Shown here in pieces: positions 16,247-25,923 of a DNA stretch of 64,000 nt. The translations under genes were made by a program, and so were the position numbers. The notes under the pieces were generated by a model that saw only the letters and a list, made by a program, of their open reading frames with translations, did not search any database and had not been told where the DNA came from. The stretch's first letter is position 1; each line of letters begins with the position of its first letter. The stretch is from Actinoplanes sp. DH11 (GTDB taxonomy: Bacteria > Actinomycetota > Actinomycetes > Mycobacteriales > Micromonosporaceae), in NCBI RefSeq assembly GCF_020873875.1, contig NZ_JAHWGU010000002.1, forward strand, positions 124,001-188,000, in the 5' to 3' direction.

Positions 16247-17734
16247 TCACTCAGCAGTTGACACACCGGCCGTCCGCAGTTCCCGCACCACATGCCGCAT
16301 CCGGTAGCCGAGCACTGCCACGACACCCGCCGCGACCACTCCGGACAGGGCGAGGATCGCCAGATCGGGCCACCCGGTACGGGTGATGAGCACCGCCGCG
16401 CCGGCGACCACCGCGCCACCGAGCACCGCCGGGGCGAGCCGGGACGCCAGCGAGACCAGGCTCACTCCGCTGCGGGCCAGATCCACCAGGTAGAGCGGCA
16501 GGACGACGACCACGGCGACCGCGAACTGCACCGCCGCGGCGGCCCACAGACCGCCCTGCGTGCTCGCCACGTAGAGGCTCGGCACCAGCGCCACGAACCA
16601 GACCGCCTGCACAGCCAGCACGACCCGGGTGCTGGCCAGCACCACGAAGTAGTCGTAGAAGAGCTCGAACAGGATCCGCATCACCGCGAGCAGGCCCAGC
16701 CACACCAGCACCGTGGCGGCCGGCTCCCACACGTCGCCGTAGAGGAAGCGGATCAGCGGTGCGGCCGCGCCGGACAGCAGCATGCAGGCCGGCAGCGCGA
16801 TCACGCCGAGCAGCCCGGCGCCGGAGAGGAACGCCGACCGCAGCGCCGGCCGGTCGTGCTGCAGGCGGGCCAGTGCGGCCGGCACCACGGCGCGGACCGG
16901 CTGGGAGAAGATGGTGATCGGCCAGTTCGCCAGGTTGAGCGCGAGCGTGTAATAGCCGAGCGCCACCGGCCCGAGCACCGCGCCCACGATGATCCGGTCC
17001 ACATTGGTGGTCGCGAAGACGATGATGCTGGACCCGGCGAGCGGCAGGCCGAACTTCAGCAGCGCCCGCGCCTTGGCCGGGTTGAAGCCGAACCGCAGGC
17101 CGCGCGGCGCGAACACGAAGAACAGGATCGCACCGGCGACCGACCCGGTCAGCTGGCCGACCGCGAGGCTCATCGCACCGGCGCCGGAGACCGCGAACCC
17201 GATCGACACGAGCGCGCTGGTCCAGTTGGTGACCAGGTCCGCGACGGTCTTCTGCTTCTGCTGGAACGCGCGTTGCAGCAGGCCGACGGGTGTCGCCACC
17301 AGACCGCTAACGATCACGCTGAGCGCCAGCACCCGGATCACCGGCACCGCGCTCTCGTCGCCGAGCGCCGCGGCGAACGCCGGTGCGCCGAGGTAACAGC
17401 CGGCGTAGACGAGCAGGCTGGACAGCACCGACAGGGTGGCCACGGTCGGCGCGATCTCGTCGGGGTCGTCGGGCCACCGGACGATCGCCAGGCTCACGCC
17501 CAGCTCGTTGAAGCTCAGCACGGCGGTGAGCACCACGAGGGCGACCGCGAACGTGCCGAACTCCTCCGGGCCCAGGATCCGGGCGAGCGCGATGCCGATG
17601 ACGAGCGTGCTCAGCCGGCTCAGCATGGTGCTGGCCAGGCTCCAGCCCAGGGCCCGGGAGGCTTTCTGGAACAGTCCCGGCTCGTTCGGCGGTACCGGTG
17701 CGACGGGCGGGGCGGGCGGGTCCTGCAGACTCAT
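16247..17734 (-). CDS. polysaccharide flippase (Wzx-like, MOP superfamily)
   Basis: Integral membrane protein of 495 residues with about 14 hydrophobic segments and a proline-rich cytoplasmic N-terminus. The opening KASRALGWSLASTMLSRLST and ARILGPEEFGTFAVAL are typical of the Polysacc_synt/MOP flippases that carry lipid-linked repeat units across the membrane. The ATG overlaps the glycosyltransferase stop by four bases. With the Wzy-like and Wzz-like proteins upstream in the same leftward block it completes a Wzx/Wzy export route. Confidence 0.9.
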   Translation of the reverse strand: MSLQDPPAPPVAPVPPNEPGLFQKASRALGWSLASTMLSRLSTLVIGIALARILGPEEFGTFAVALVVLTAVLSFNELGVSLAIVRWPDDPDEIAPTVATLSVLSSLLVYAGCYLGAPAFAAALGDESAVPVIRVLALSVIVSGLVATPVGLLQRAFQQKQKTVADLVTNWTSALVSIGFAVSGAGAMSLAVGQLTGSVAGAILFFVFAPRGLRFGFNPAKARALLKFGLPLAGSSIIVFATTNVDRIIVGAVLGPVALGYYTLALNLANWPITIFSQPVRAVVPAALARLQHDRPALRSAFLSGAGLLGVIALPACMLLSGAAAPLIRFLYGDVWEPAATVLVWLGLLAVMRILFELFYDYFVVLASTRVVLAVQAVWFVALVPSLYVASTQGGLWAAAAVQFAVAVVVVLPLYLVDLARSGVSLVSLASRLAPAVLGGAVVAGAAVLITRTGWPDLAILALSGVVAAGVVAVLGYRMRHVVRELRTAGVSTAE

Positions 17735-18954
17735 CCGAGCAACCGCCGCACCCGGCGGCGCGCGCCGTCGGAGAGCAGGTCGGCGACGGCCTTGTGGCCG
17801 GCCACCCGCGCGCCCTCGGTGATCCGGCGGGTCCGCGGCACCGGCTGGGCCAGCGCCCGCTCGTAGACCGCGTTCAGGGTCTTCGCGGCGGCGGTGAGGC
17901 TGAACCGGTCGAGCACCAGCCGGCGGCCCCAGGCGCCGCGCTCGGCCCGCAGCGCCGGGTCGTCGATCAGGGTTCGCAGCTCGGCCGCGAGCGGTGCGGC
18001 GTCGACGTCGCCGGTACCGATGCCGTAGAAGCCCTCCCGCAGGAAGTGCTCGGCGGTCAGTGGCCCGGCACCGAGGAAGAACCCCTTGATCCCGAGGACC
18101 ACCAGCGGCCGGCCGAACGCCATCGCCCGCAGCGCGGAGCCGCCCATCCCGACCATGATGTCGGCGGCCGCGTACGCCGGGCGCGGGTCCTCCATCGACC
18201 CCGCCATGATCACCGCGGGACGGCCCAGGGCCGTGTTGACCCGTTCGGCCTCGGCGGCCACGTCGTCGAAGGACGGGCCACCGCCGACCACCAGGAACCG
18301 CACCCGGGAGTCGTCGAGCAGCCCGACGGCACGGATGGTGCGCAGGATGCCCTCGGCCTTCATGTCCGGCTCCAGCCGGGACACCACGCTGATCAGGATC
18401 TCGCCGGGCGCGATGCCGTGCTGCGCCCGGAACGCCGGGACGTCGGCCTTCGCCGGGTCGTCGTGGTCGGTGTTCACCGGTGGCTCGATGAGCGTGGGCC
18501 GGGCCCGGAAGGCGGCCGCCTCGTCGACCAGCTGCTGCGTGCCGACGATGATCTCGCCGTAGCGGGGCATCCAGCGCGGCACCCGCATGCCGTAGATGGT
18601 GGTGACGATCGGGATGCCGCGGCGCACGTGCGCGCCGTAGAAGGCGTCCAGCCCCACCGAGAACTCGTAGACGTGCAGCAGATCGGCCCGGAAGTCGCGG
18701 GCGGCGCGGGCGATGGCTCGCGACAGCGCCGGACGGGCCGGCATGGTGCGGCCCAGCCGCTCCGCCGGATGCCGCTCGGCGATCAGCGGCAGGCCGTTGT
18801 CGCGGACCCGGTCGGCCATCGGCCCGGGACGGTCGGTGTAGTTGCCGAAGACGGCGACCTCGTGCCCGTGGTCGCGCATCGCGACGGCCAGGTCGAGGGC
18901 GTTGAGCTGGCTGCCGCCGAGTTCCAGATGATGCAGGCCGACGATGAGTCGCAC
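17731..18954 (-). CDS. glycosyltransferase, GT4 type
   Basis: GT-B glycosyltransferase of 407 residues. The N-terminal domain starts VRLIVGLHHLELGGSQLNAL, with the Gly-rich acceptor/donor loop of GT4 enzymes; the C-terminal domain has VVSRLEPDMKAEGI and GMGGSALRAMAFGRPLVVLG, the nucleotide-sugar-binding region. The GTG start has GGGGGA about eight bases upstream, and a longer version adds only an Arg-rich tail. It is coupled to the flippase gene. It should add one sugar of the repeat unit on the cytoplasmic face; the sugar is unknown. Confidence 0.88.
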   Translation of the reverse strand: MRLIVGLHHLELGGSQLNALDLAVAMRDHGHEVAVFGNYTDRPGPMADRVRDNGLPLIAERHPAERLGRTMPARPALSRAIARAARDFRADLLHVYEFSVGLDAFYGAHVRRGIPIVTTIYGMRVPRWMPRYGEIIVGTQQLVDEAAAFRARPTLIEPPVNTDHDDPAKADVPAFRAQHGIAPGEILISVVSRLEPDMKAEGILRTIRAVGLLDDSRVRFLVVGGGPSFDDVAAEAERVNTALGRPAVIMAGSMEDPRPAYAAADIMVGMGGSALRAMAFGRPLVVLGIKGFFLGAGPLTAEHFLREGFYGIGTGDVDAAPLAAELRTLIDDPALRAERGAWGRRLVLDRFSLTAAAKTLNAVYERALAQPVPRTRRITEGARVAGHKAVADLLSDGARRRVRRLLG

Positions 18955-19023
18955 CCTGTTTCCCCCAGTCGGTCGCGGTCGGCGGACGGTCCGCCGCTGC
19001 CGTGGTGCCCGCGCAGCCGTGGC

Positions 19024-19045
19024 GCGGACGGTTTGCACCGTCCGC
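19024..19045. terminator. hairpin between secreted-protein and glycosyltransferase genes
   Basis: GCGGACGGT and ACCGTCCGC form a perfect 9-base stem with a TTGC loop in the 129-base gap between two leftward genes. It may terminate or attenuate transcription after the large secreted-protein gene. No T-run. Confidence 0.4.
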
Positions 19046-19083
19046 CCCACGACCCGCTCACTGTTCAGTTGTGTGCGCTGATG

Positions 19084-22000
19084 TCAGCCCGCGGTGAACA
19101 ACAGGTCGACCCCGTAGCTCGCCGTGGACGACGACTCCGGCCGGGATCCACCGTTGCCGTAACGGTAGGTGGATCCGTTGCCCGGCACCGTCAGGTCGGC
19201 GACTGTCCGGGGATCCGAGAACACGCCACCGGTCACCGCGTAGTGCCCGTTCGGTGCGTGGTAGGAGACCACGTACTGGTAGCCGGCCGTCACCGTGATC
19301 GGCGCGGCGAACAGGGCGGTCTGCCAGCCCGTCTCGGTCTCGTCCTTGAACGTCACCTTCGCCAGCTCGGTGCCGTTCGGCGACCAGAGGCTGCCGACGT
19401 GCGTACCCGTGTTGCCCGCTCCCTTGTAGAACCGGACGCCGTGCACCTTGCCGTTGACCGAGGGCACGAACTTCAGGCCCAGCTCGACGGGGTCCGAGTC
19501 GTCCCAGGCGGCCGTCTGCGGGGTGTCCGCGTCGGTGAACACGCCGTACGGCGGGAGGTTCGGCGCGGGTGAGGTCGACGGCGACGGCGACGGGGACGCC
19601 GGTGCCGAGGGCGACTCCGACGGCGACGGGGACGCCGAGGCCGGGACCGACTCCGACGGCGACGCCGAGGCGGAGGCCGACGGGGACGCGGACTCGGAGG
19701 CCGAGACCGACGGCGACGGTGAGGCCGACGCGGAGACGGACGCCGAGGGTGACGCGGAGGTGGAGACCGACGGCGACGGCGACGGCGGCACCGGGGTCGG
19801 CAGGTCGCTCACGAAGAGCGGGTCGACCCAGTAGTTCGCCGAGTTGTACGACTTGTCCGGGAAGGCGTTGGCGCCGTACAGGTACACGCCGTTGTCACCG
19901 CCGGGCGCGGTGAGCGGCCCCTTGGTCATCGGATTCGCGAAGTACCCGCCGTCGACGGCGTAGTTGCCGTTCGGGGCGTGGTAGGACGCCACGTACGTGG
20001 TGCCCGCGGTGAGCGCCGGCGCGTCGGTGAAGTACGCGGTCCGCCAGCCGGTGTCGGTGGAGCTCGGCAGGGTCGCCGAGGTCACCTTCGAGCCGTTCGC
20101 GTTCCAGAGCGTCACCTCGTGCGTGCCGGTGTTGCCCGGCCCCTGGTACAGGCGGATGCCGACCAGCTTGCCGTTCTCGCCCGGGGTGAACTTGACGCCG
20201 ACGTTCACCGCGTCCTTGTCGCCCGAGGAGACCGTGGTGGGCACCGCGTCGGACGGGAACAGCGAGTGCACCGTACCGTCGATCGCGGTGAAGAACGACC
20301 AGGTCGAAGTGCCGGTACGGTCGTCCGCGTCGGCGCCGGTGACCTTGGCGGTGTAGGAGGTCGCACCCTGCAGCGGCGCCGCCGGGGTGAAGGTGACCTT
20401 CTTGAGGGCGTTGTCGTACGCCGTCGTGCCCGCCACCGCCGCACCGTCACGCCCGGTCAGCGTGAAGGTGACAGTGGACGGCTTGAGTTCCTTCGAGAAG
20501 ATCGCCGACGGCGTCGCGTCGAGCGGCACCGAACCGGCCTCGTCGACCGGCGAGGTGCTGGTCACCACGGGCGGCAGTTCGCTGCTGACCGAGAACGTGA
20601 CGTCGACGTAGTAGTTGCCGGCGTCCCAGGCCTCCTCGGGGAAGCCCCCGCCGGCGCCGTACTTGAAGACGCCGTTGCCGGCGGCCGGTGCGGACCGCGG
20701 CGCGGTGAGCGGGCCGCTCGTCCAGTCCCGGATGAAGCCCCAGCTGTCGGCGGCGTAGTTACCGCTCGGCGCGTAGTACGACGCCACGTAGGTGGTGTCC
20801 GCGTCGACCGCCACCGGCTTGGTGAAGGTCAGCGTCTGCCAGCCGGTCGTGGTCTCGTCCTGGAAGGTCCCGGTGGCAATCGCCTTGCCGGCCTTGGTCC
20901 AGAGCGTGCCGGTGTGCGTGCCGGTGTTGCCGGGGCCCTTGTAGAAGCGGATGCCGGTGACGTAGCCGTCGACCTCGGGCGTGAAGCGCACCCCCAGCTC
21001 GACCGGGCTGCCGTCCTCGACCGCGGGCGTGGCCGGCACCCGGGTGCCGAACAGCGTGTTCGGGCCGGTGAGCTGGAAGTCCCGGCTGACCGGCGACTTG
21101 CCCAGGTTGGCGCTGTCGTCAGCGGCGCGGACCTGCACGGTCTGCGTGCTGACGCCGGAGGCATAGAAGGTGTACGACCAGTTGGTCGTGCCGGTCGCCG
21201 CGTGCCAGCTCTCGCCGCCGTCGACGGAGACCTCGACACCTGCCACCTGCCCGCCGCCACCGTCGGTGGCGGTGCCCTCGACGGTCACCTGGTTGCCGCG
21301 GGTGAACTTGGTGCCGGCGGCCGGCGAGGTGATCGCCGCGGTGGGCGCGGTCTTGTCGGTCGACGCGGTGGCCGCCTGAAGTCCGCCCATCAGCGAGGCC
21401 GGCTGCACACCCATGTCGGCGAACAGGTTGATCACCGACTGCTGCATGTTCTTGTCGGTCGGCGTCGCCTGGCCGTCGTGCACCTCGTCGAGACCCCAGG
21501 TGAACTGGATCGAGCCGGCGCTGAAGACCAGGGCGCCGCTCTCCGCGCGGTACAGGGTCAGGTGGTGCGTGGTCTTGCCGGGCGCCACCTTGTTGCCCCA
21601 GCCGTCCTGCACGTACTGCGGTACGTCGCCGGTGGTGGTGGAGAGACGGACCAGGCCCTCGGGCCGGAAGCCGTTGTCGACGTCCTCGTCGGATTCGTAA
21701 CCGACGGTGTGCGGCGCCAGGGCGACCGACTGACCGGCCGGGATGTTCGTCAGGTCGGTGTGCCGCCAGAGCCGGTACTTGCCCTCGTCGGACTTGACCG
21801 TCACCGGCAGGTCGCCGTCGTTGACCATGTACATCTGGCCCATCAGCGAGTTCTCCGGGCGGCCGCCGTCGGACGGCGGGCTGAACCGGGCGTCACGCCA
21901 GGTGCCGGTCCACTCGTCGGAGGGGTCGATCTTGGCGTTGGCCCAGGTCTCCTTGTAGCTGACGAGCGTGCGGTACGGGTCGTTGTTGCCGTCCCGGCTC

Positions 22001-22989
22001 GGCTCGTAGCGGGTCTTCCAGTAGACCGAGTTGCCGCTGAAGAACGCCAGGTGCGTGCCGGCGTCGCGGGCCGCCTCGACGTTGTCGCGCTGCTTCTCCG
22101 ACCAGTACTCGTCGTGACCGACGGAGAGGAAGACCTTGTGGTTCTTGATCAGCTCGCCGCGGCGGTCGCTGTCGACGTTCGTGGTGTAGCTGACGTCGTA
22201 CCCGTTGCGCTCCAAGAAGCGGATCATCGGGTATTCCGCGCCGAAGAGGAAGTCGCGCCGCTCGACGCTGGCCCGGTCGGCGAACGGCCGGTTGTAGCTC
22301 AGCGTGTAGGACCGGCCGTTGGCCTGCCCGGAGTAGAAGCTCGAGCCGCCGTAGACGTTGTAGGCGTGCCAGGTGGCGTCGGACGTCTGGTAGAAGAGGT
22401 CCGAGGTGCTGGCGTCCTGCCGGACGACGAAGGTGATGTGGCTGGAGCCATCGGTGTCCTCGCGGTGCAGGCGCGCGATGTAGACGCCGGAGACCGCGTC
22501 CGCCGGGACGTCCCAGGAGGCCGAGACCGCCCAGTTGCCGCAGTCGGTCAGCTCGGTGGCGCTGTTGGTGACGCACTCCTTCTGGTCCTGCTTGCCGACC
22601 GGCGCCACGTCGTCGATCCAGCGGGCGCCGTCACCGTCGTAGTAGCCGAGGCGGTAGATGTCGACGGTGTACTCGGAGGCGTCAGTCTTGATCTTGAAAT
22701 CGACGCGCGCGCCGGCGTTCACGCTGATGTCGGTGGCGAAACCCTGAAGGTTCGGGTCGCCCGCACCGTCGATGTCCCACTCGCCCTTCGGCGTGCCCTT
22801 CTTGCTGTTCTCGCAGACGATCGGGTTGTTACCCGGGTCGCACGGACCGGCAATGGCCGCCACCGGCACCATCACGACACCGGCGGCCACCGTCACGGCA
22901 GCACCGGCGATCACTCCCAGCCGGCGCCGGCGGGACCATCGTTTGCGGTCCGGTGCCGTTAAGGCCACTTGCAACGCCTTCCAGTTCAA
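19084..22989 (-). CDS. giant secreted protein with three DUF4082 domains
   Basis: Protein of 1301 residues. Order: basic signal peptide (about 20-48, RRRRLGVIAGAAVTVAAG), a large domain (about 50-545) like the C-terminal part of the N,N-dimethylformamidase large subunit (contains FLSVGHDEYWS), an Ig-like domain (560-640), DUF4082 (646-800), a SbsA-type Ig-like domain (810-905), DUF4082 (910-1055), a Ser/Ala/Pro linker (1063-1140), and a third DUF4082 (1145-1300). The start is TTG with GGGGG eight bases upstream. It has no known function; modular, disulfide-poor and exported, it may bind or modify the polymer. The first part is a close paralog of the gene at 32691. Confidence 0.85.
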   Translation of the reverse strand: MNWKALQVALTAPDRKRWSRRRRLGVIAGAAVTVAAGVVMVPVAAIAGPCDPGNNPIVCENSKKGTPKGEWDIDGAGDPNLQGFATDISVNAGARVDFKIKTDASEYTVDIYRLGYYDGDGARWIDDVAPVGKQDQKECVTNSATELTDCGNWAVSASWDVPADAVSGVYIARLHREDTDGSSHITFVVRQDASTSDLFYQTSDATWHAYNVYGGSSFYSGQANGRSYTLSYNRPFADRASVERRDFLFGAEYPMIRFLERNGYDVSYTTNVDSDRRGELIKNHKVFLSVGHDEYWSEKQRDNVEAARDAGTHLAFFSGNSVYWKTRYEPSRDGNNDPYRTLVSYKETWANAKIDPSDEWTGTWRDARFSPPSDGGRPENSLMGQMYMVNDGDLPVTVKSDEGKYRLWRHTDLTNIPAGQSVALAPHTVGYESDEDVDNGFRPEGLVRLSTTTGDVPQYVQDGWGNKVAPGKTTHHLTLYRAESGALVFSAGSIQFTWGLDEVHDGQATPTDKNMQQSVINLFADMGVQPASLMGGLQAATASTDKTAPTAAITSPAAGTKFTRGNQVTVEGTATDGGGGQVAGVEVSVDGGESWHAATGTTNWSYTFYASGVSTQTVQVRAADDSANLGKSPVSRDFQLTGPNTLFGTRVPATPAVEDGSPVELGVRFTPEVDGYVTGIRFYKGPGNTGTHTGTLWTKAGKAIATGTFQDETTTGWQTLTFTKPVAVDADTTYVASYYAPSGNYAADSWGFIRDWTSGPLTAPRSAPAAGNGVFKYGAGGGFPEEAWDAGNYYVDVTFSVSSELPPVVTSTSPVDEAGSVPLDATPSAIFSKELKPSTVTFTLTGRDGAAVAGTTAYDNALKKVTFTPAAPLQGATSYTAKVTGADADDRTGTSTWSFFTAIDGTVHSLFPSDAVPTTVSSGDKDAVNVGVKFTPGENGKLVGIRLYQGPGNTGTHEVTLWNANGSKVTSATLPSSTDTGWRTAYFTDAPALTAGTTYVASYHAPNGNYAVDGGYFANPMTKGPLTAPGGDNGVYLYGANAFPDKSYNSANYWVDPLFVSDLPTPVPPSPSPSVSTSASPSASVSASASPSPSVSASESASPSASASASPSESVPASASPSPSESPSAPASPSPSPSTSPAPNLPPYGVFTDADTPQTAAWDDSDPVELGLKFVPSVNGKVHGVRFYKGAGNTGTHVGSLWSPNGTELAKVTFKDETETGWQTALFAAPITVTAGYQYVVSYHAPNGHYAVTGGVFSDPRTVADLTVPGNGSTYRYGNGGSRPESSSTASYGVDLLFTAG
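19570..19800 (-). repeat. low-complexity Ser/Ala/Pro-coding repeat
   Basis: Short GAC/GGC/GAG-type units on the plus strand (TCG, TCC, GCG, CCG codons on the minus strand) encode a Ser-Ala-Pro-rich linker between two DUF4082 domains. Such tracts change length by slippage and commonly act as flexible wall-spanning spacers. Confidence 0.8.
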
Positions 22990-23229
22990 GACGTCTGCCC
23001 CCTTTGGACGGTTTGCGGCCTGATGTCGTTATTCTTGGCGCGCTCAAGCTCGATTTCAGCGGGAGCGTAACGCCGACTCAACAGACTGCTAACCACAGCT
23101 TCGACAAATAAAAGTGTCCGTCCGGCCAGGCCGGATCGCTCTCCGCGCCACTGCCCTGACCAGGCGGTTATCAACTCTGGCGACTCTATCGATCATGACG
23201 ACCCACTCCGCGTGCCGGAGTGGCCGAGA

Positions 23230-24621
23230 TCACGAACGGCGTGCGGTCGCGGTTCGGACTGTTCGGGCGGGATGGGTGAAACGCCAGACCGTGCCGCACA
23301 TCCCGCAGAACAGGGCAAGGGTGATCGCGAACGTCGTGTAGTAGAGCGAATCGAACGTTCCGCCCACCACGACCGCGACCGCCTGCGCGGAGATCAGCGC
23401 GACACAGAGGTGCCGGTACTCGTCGACCTTCGTGCGGCGCAGCGCGATGACCGCCAGCGTGATCGACGCGATGTGCAGCGCCAGCAGCGCGATCACCCCG
23501 ATGATTCCGCCGGTGACGAGCGTGTAGAGCCACTGGTTGTCGAGGATCGTGTCGCGCACCGGGTCGTCCAGCAGCGTCCGCGGCCCCCTGCCCAGCCAGG
23601 GCCGCTGGTCGAAGAAGTGCCCGACCATCTCGTAGTCGTTGGTGCGCCCCTCGATGCTGGGGTCGACGCCGATGTTCAGGAACATCGCCTTGATGGTGCC
23701 GAGCACGCCCGGCTTCACCATCATGATCGACACCACCGCGGCGACGCCGATGTAGAGGAACGTGTACCGCAGCCGCCACGACCAGATCGGCACCATGATG
23801 ATCAGCGCGAGCGCGAGCGCCAGGATGCCGGTCCGGGAGATGGACATCGGGTTGGCCACGGCCAGCAGGAAGCCGCAGAACGCGCCGAGGTAGCGCTGGA
23901 GCTTCTTCTCGGAGAACCGGGCCACGTGGATGGCGAACGGCACCAGCATCGCCACGACCGCACTGAACTCGATGTAGTGCGTCGTCGTGCCGGCGATCCG
24001 GAACTGCCCCTCGTCACCCCGGGTGCCGAAGCCGACCAGGCCGCCCTTGACCTCCAGGCCCGGAATGACGAAGTACTCCGAGACGTCGATCTTGAGCGTG
24101 GCCTGCAGGATGCCGACCACGGCCATGAAGCCGCCGCAGTAGACCATCACGCGCAGCAGGCGGTTGAGCCGGTCCCAGTTCTGCACGCCGTCGGCGACGA
24201 TGAGCGCCGCGCCCAGGAACTGGAACAGCTGCAACATCGCGAAGTTCTGCGCATTGGCCTCCTGGGTGGGCAGGCCGCGCAACATCCCCGCGATGTACGA
24301 CATGACGTTCGCAACCAGATAGAGGCCGAGGAACCACCGGATCGGCTGCGGGCCGACCAGCAGCAGCTTCGGGCTGAGCCGGGCCAGGCACCACCACGCG
24401 AACATGAGCAGGCAGAGCAGCAGGGCCGGCCGGCCCGCGTACGTCAGGTTCGGCACGATGAGCGTGCCGGGCAGGACGTACAACAGCAGCACGGCGATCG
24501 AGACGAGCGTGACGACGTCGACCGTCGCCCGGTACCGCCGGGAGCTGTAGACGTGCCTGTCGAGTTGGGACGGCTCGAAATCGAGCGGGTGGTGCGACTG
24601 CGAGACCGTGGCGGCACTCAC
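23230..24621 (-). CDS. O-antigen ligase/polymerase-like membrane protein (Wzy-like)
   Basis: Integral membrane protein of 463 residues with about 11-12 membrane segments and one large extracytoplasmic loop (about 285-350) that contains SIEGRTNDYEMVGHFFDQRP and WLGRGPRTLLDD, the region typical of Wzy_C/O-antigen ligase proteins. It most likely polymerises flipped repeat units. It starts with GTG inside the stop of the Wzz-like gene (GTGA), so they are coupled. A ligase that attaches the polymer to another carrier is the alternative. Confidence 0.85.
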   Translation of the reverse strand: MSAATVSQSHHPLDFEPSQLDRHVYSSRRYRATVDVVTLVSIAVLLLYVLPGTLIVPNLTYAGRPALLLCLLMFAWWCLARLSPKLLLVGPQPIRWFLGLYLVANVMSYIAGMLRGLPTQEANAQNFAMLQLFQFLGAALIVADGVQNWDRLNRLLRVMVYCGGFMAVVGILQATLKIDVSEYFVIPGLEVKGGLVGFGTRGDEGQFRIAGTTTHYIEFSAVVAMLVPFAIHVARFSEKKLQRYLGAFCGFLLAVANPMSISRTGILALALALIIMVPIWSWRLRYTFLYIGVAAVVSIMMVKPGVLGTIKAMFLNIGVDPSIEGRTNDYEMVGHFFDQRPWLGRGPRTLLDDPVRDTILDNQWLYTLVTGGIIGVIALLALHIASITLAVIALRRTKVDEYRHLCVALISAQAVAVVVGGTFDSLYYTTFAITLALFCGMCGTVWRFTHPARTVRTATARRS

Positions 24622-25613
24622 CGCCGGTCAGCCTTCTCGTCCCGCCTCCCACCCCACGGCGGCAGCACGATGGTGGCGTCGGCCGGCGCCTGCTCGAGGC
24701 GCGGGTCCGGGTTCACGGCCGGGTTCTGCTTCGACCGGTACGTCCCGTCGCTGCTGCTGCTGGAGCGTCGCTGCTGCTGGGGCACGCCCTGGCCGTTGCC
24801 GGGACGCGCGACCTGGGGCTGCTGTTGCTGCTGCTCGGCCGGCTTGGGTGCGGTCCCCCCGTTGACCGGGCGAGGCAGGATGACCGCCTGGGTGGCCTCG
24901 AAGCTGTTCGGCACCGCGTTGCCGTTGCCGTTGCTGTTGTTGCGCCCCTCCAGGCCGACGGAACCGACCGCCGCACTACCGGCGGGCTCGTTCTCGTCCT
25001 CGCGCCGACGGGCGCGGTACCGCAGGAGCGCGTCCACACCGATCGTGAAGCCGGCGGTGAGCAGCAGACCGAGACCGGCCGCGACCACCATCACCCGCAT
25101 CGTCTTGGACGTCTTGGTCTCGACCTCGCTGCCGTCGTCGAGCTGCAGCGTGGTGATGATCTCGGTCTTCGCGACACGCAGGGTCTGCTGCCGCTGCTGG
25201 ACCGCGTCCGCGATCGCCTTCTGCACGAACTGCACGGTCGCGGTGGCCTGCTCGGGCGAGCTGCCGACCGCTTCGATCACGAAGAGCGGAACCTGGTCGA
25301 TGGCGACCGTGATGTTGTCCGACAGGCCCTGAGCGACCATCTTCTCGAGGACCGACTTCTTCGTGACGTCGATCACCGTCGCGTTGGCCATCGCCTCGTA
25401 GCCGAGGTCGAACCACGGGTTGTCGATCGGGTTCTTCTCACCCTCCTTCGACACCGTGCCGACGGGCGGGATGAACTGGATGTGCCCCTTGGCGCTGTAA
25501 TCCGGCTTGACCGTCACCGCTGCGACCCCGACGAGCACCATCGTCACCAGGAGCAGCGGAGCCGAGAAGTACCAACGCCGGAACAGCAATTTGGTCATGT
25601 CCCAGAGGTCCAC
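24618..25613 (-). CDS. chain-length regulator (Wzz/CapA-like), no kinase domain
   Basis: Protein of 331 residues with two membrane segments (about 17-37 and 172-196) around an extracytoplasmic Wzz-type domain (ending in SSPEQATATVQFVQKAIADA, a coiled region). The cytoplasmic tail of about 130 residues is low complexity, rich in Asn, Gln, Pro and Ser, with no Walker motif or tyrosine kinase. GTG start with GGGGA five bases upstream. It leads the leftward export block. It should control polymer length together with the Wzy-like protein; a separate kinase, if any, is outside the window. Confidence 0.82.
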   Translation of the reverse strand: MDLWDMTKLLFRRWYFSAPLLLVTMVLVGVAAVTVKPDYSAKGHIQFIPPVGTVSKEGEKNPIDNPWFDLGYEAMANATVIDVTKKSVLEKMVAQGLSDNITVAIDQVPLFVIEAVGSSPEQATATVQFVQKAIADAVQQRQQTLRVAKTEIITTLQLDDGSEVETKTSKTMRVMVVAAGLGLLLTAGFTIGVDALLRYRARRREDENEPAGSAAVGSVGLEGRNNSNGNGNAVPNSFEATQAVILPRPVNGGTAPKPAEQQQQQPQVARPGNGQGVPQQQRRSSSSSDGTYRSKQNPAVNPDPRLEQAPADATIVLPPWGGRRDEKADRR

Positions 25614-25923
25614 ACGTTCCCCTTGCCCTTACCGATGATTGTGCTTGCGAAATAGGCCGGTCAGAGCCCGACCAGCGGATTGAACCTAGTGTCCACGGCC
25701 GGGACAACGCCAGTGGAGTCCCGGGATACGCGGCAGGTGCAACCGAAGATTTACGTCACATGGAGGCGTAGGTATCGATATTAGGGTACTTCCGGTCACG
25801 GAACCGGTCGGCAATCGGACGCGGGTGGCCGTACGAACGGTGGTTGCCAGGGGCCGTCCGGCCAGGGAGGGTTGCGGCGCGGCCGAAACCCGGCCGGAAC
25901 CGACCTGGTGGAGCCACTGCGAC
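25614..25923. other. 310-base gap between divergent Wzz-like and glycosyltransferase genes
   Basis: It probably contains the promoter of the leftward wzz-wzy block and one for the rightward glycosyltransferase. The middle (about 25755-25790) is AT-richer, with TATCGATATTAGGGT-like sequence, but no well-spaced -35/-10 pair was found on either strand. Confidence 0.4.
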
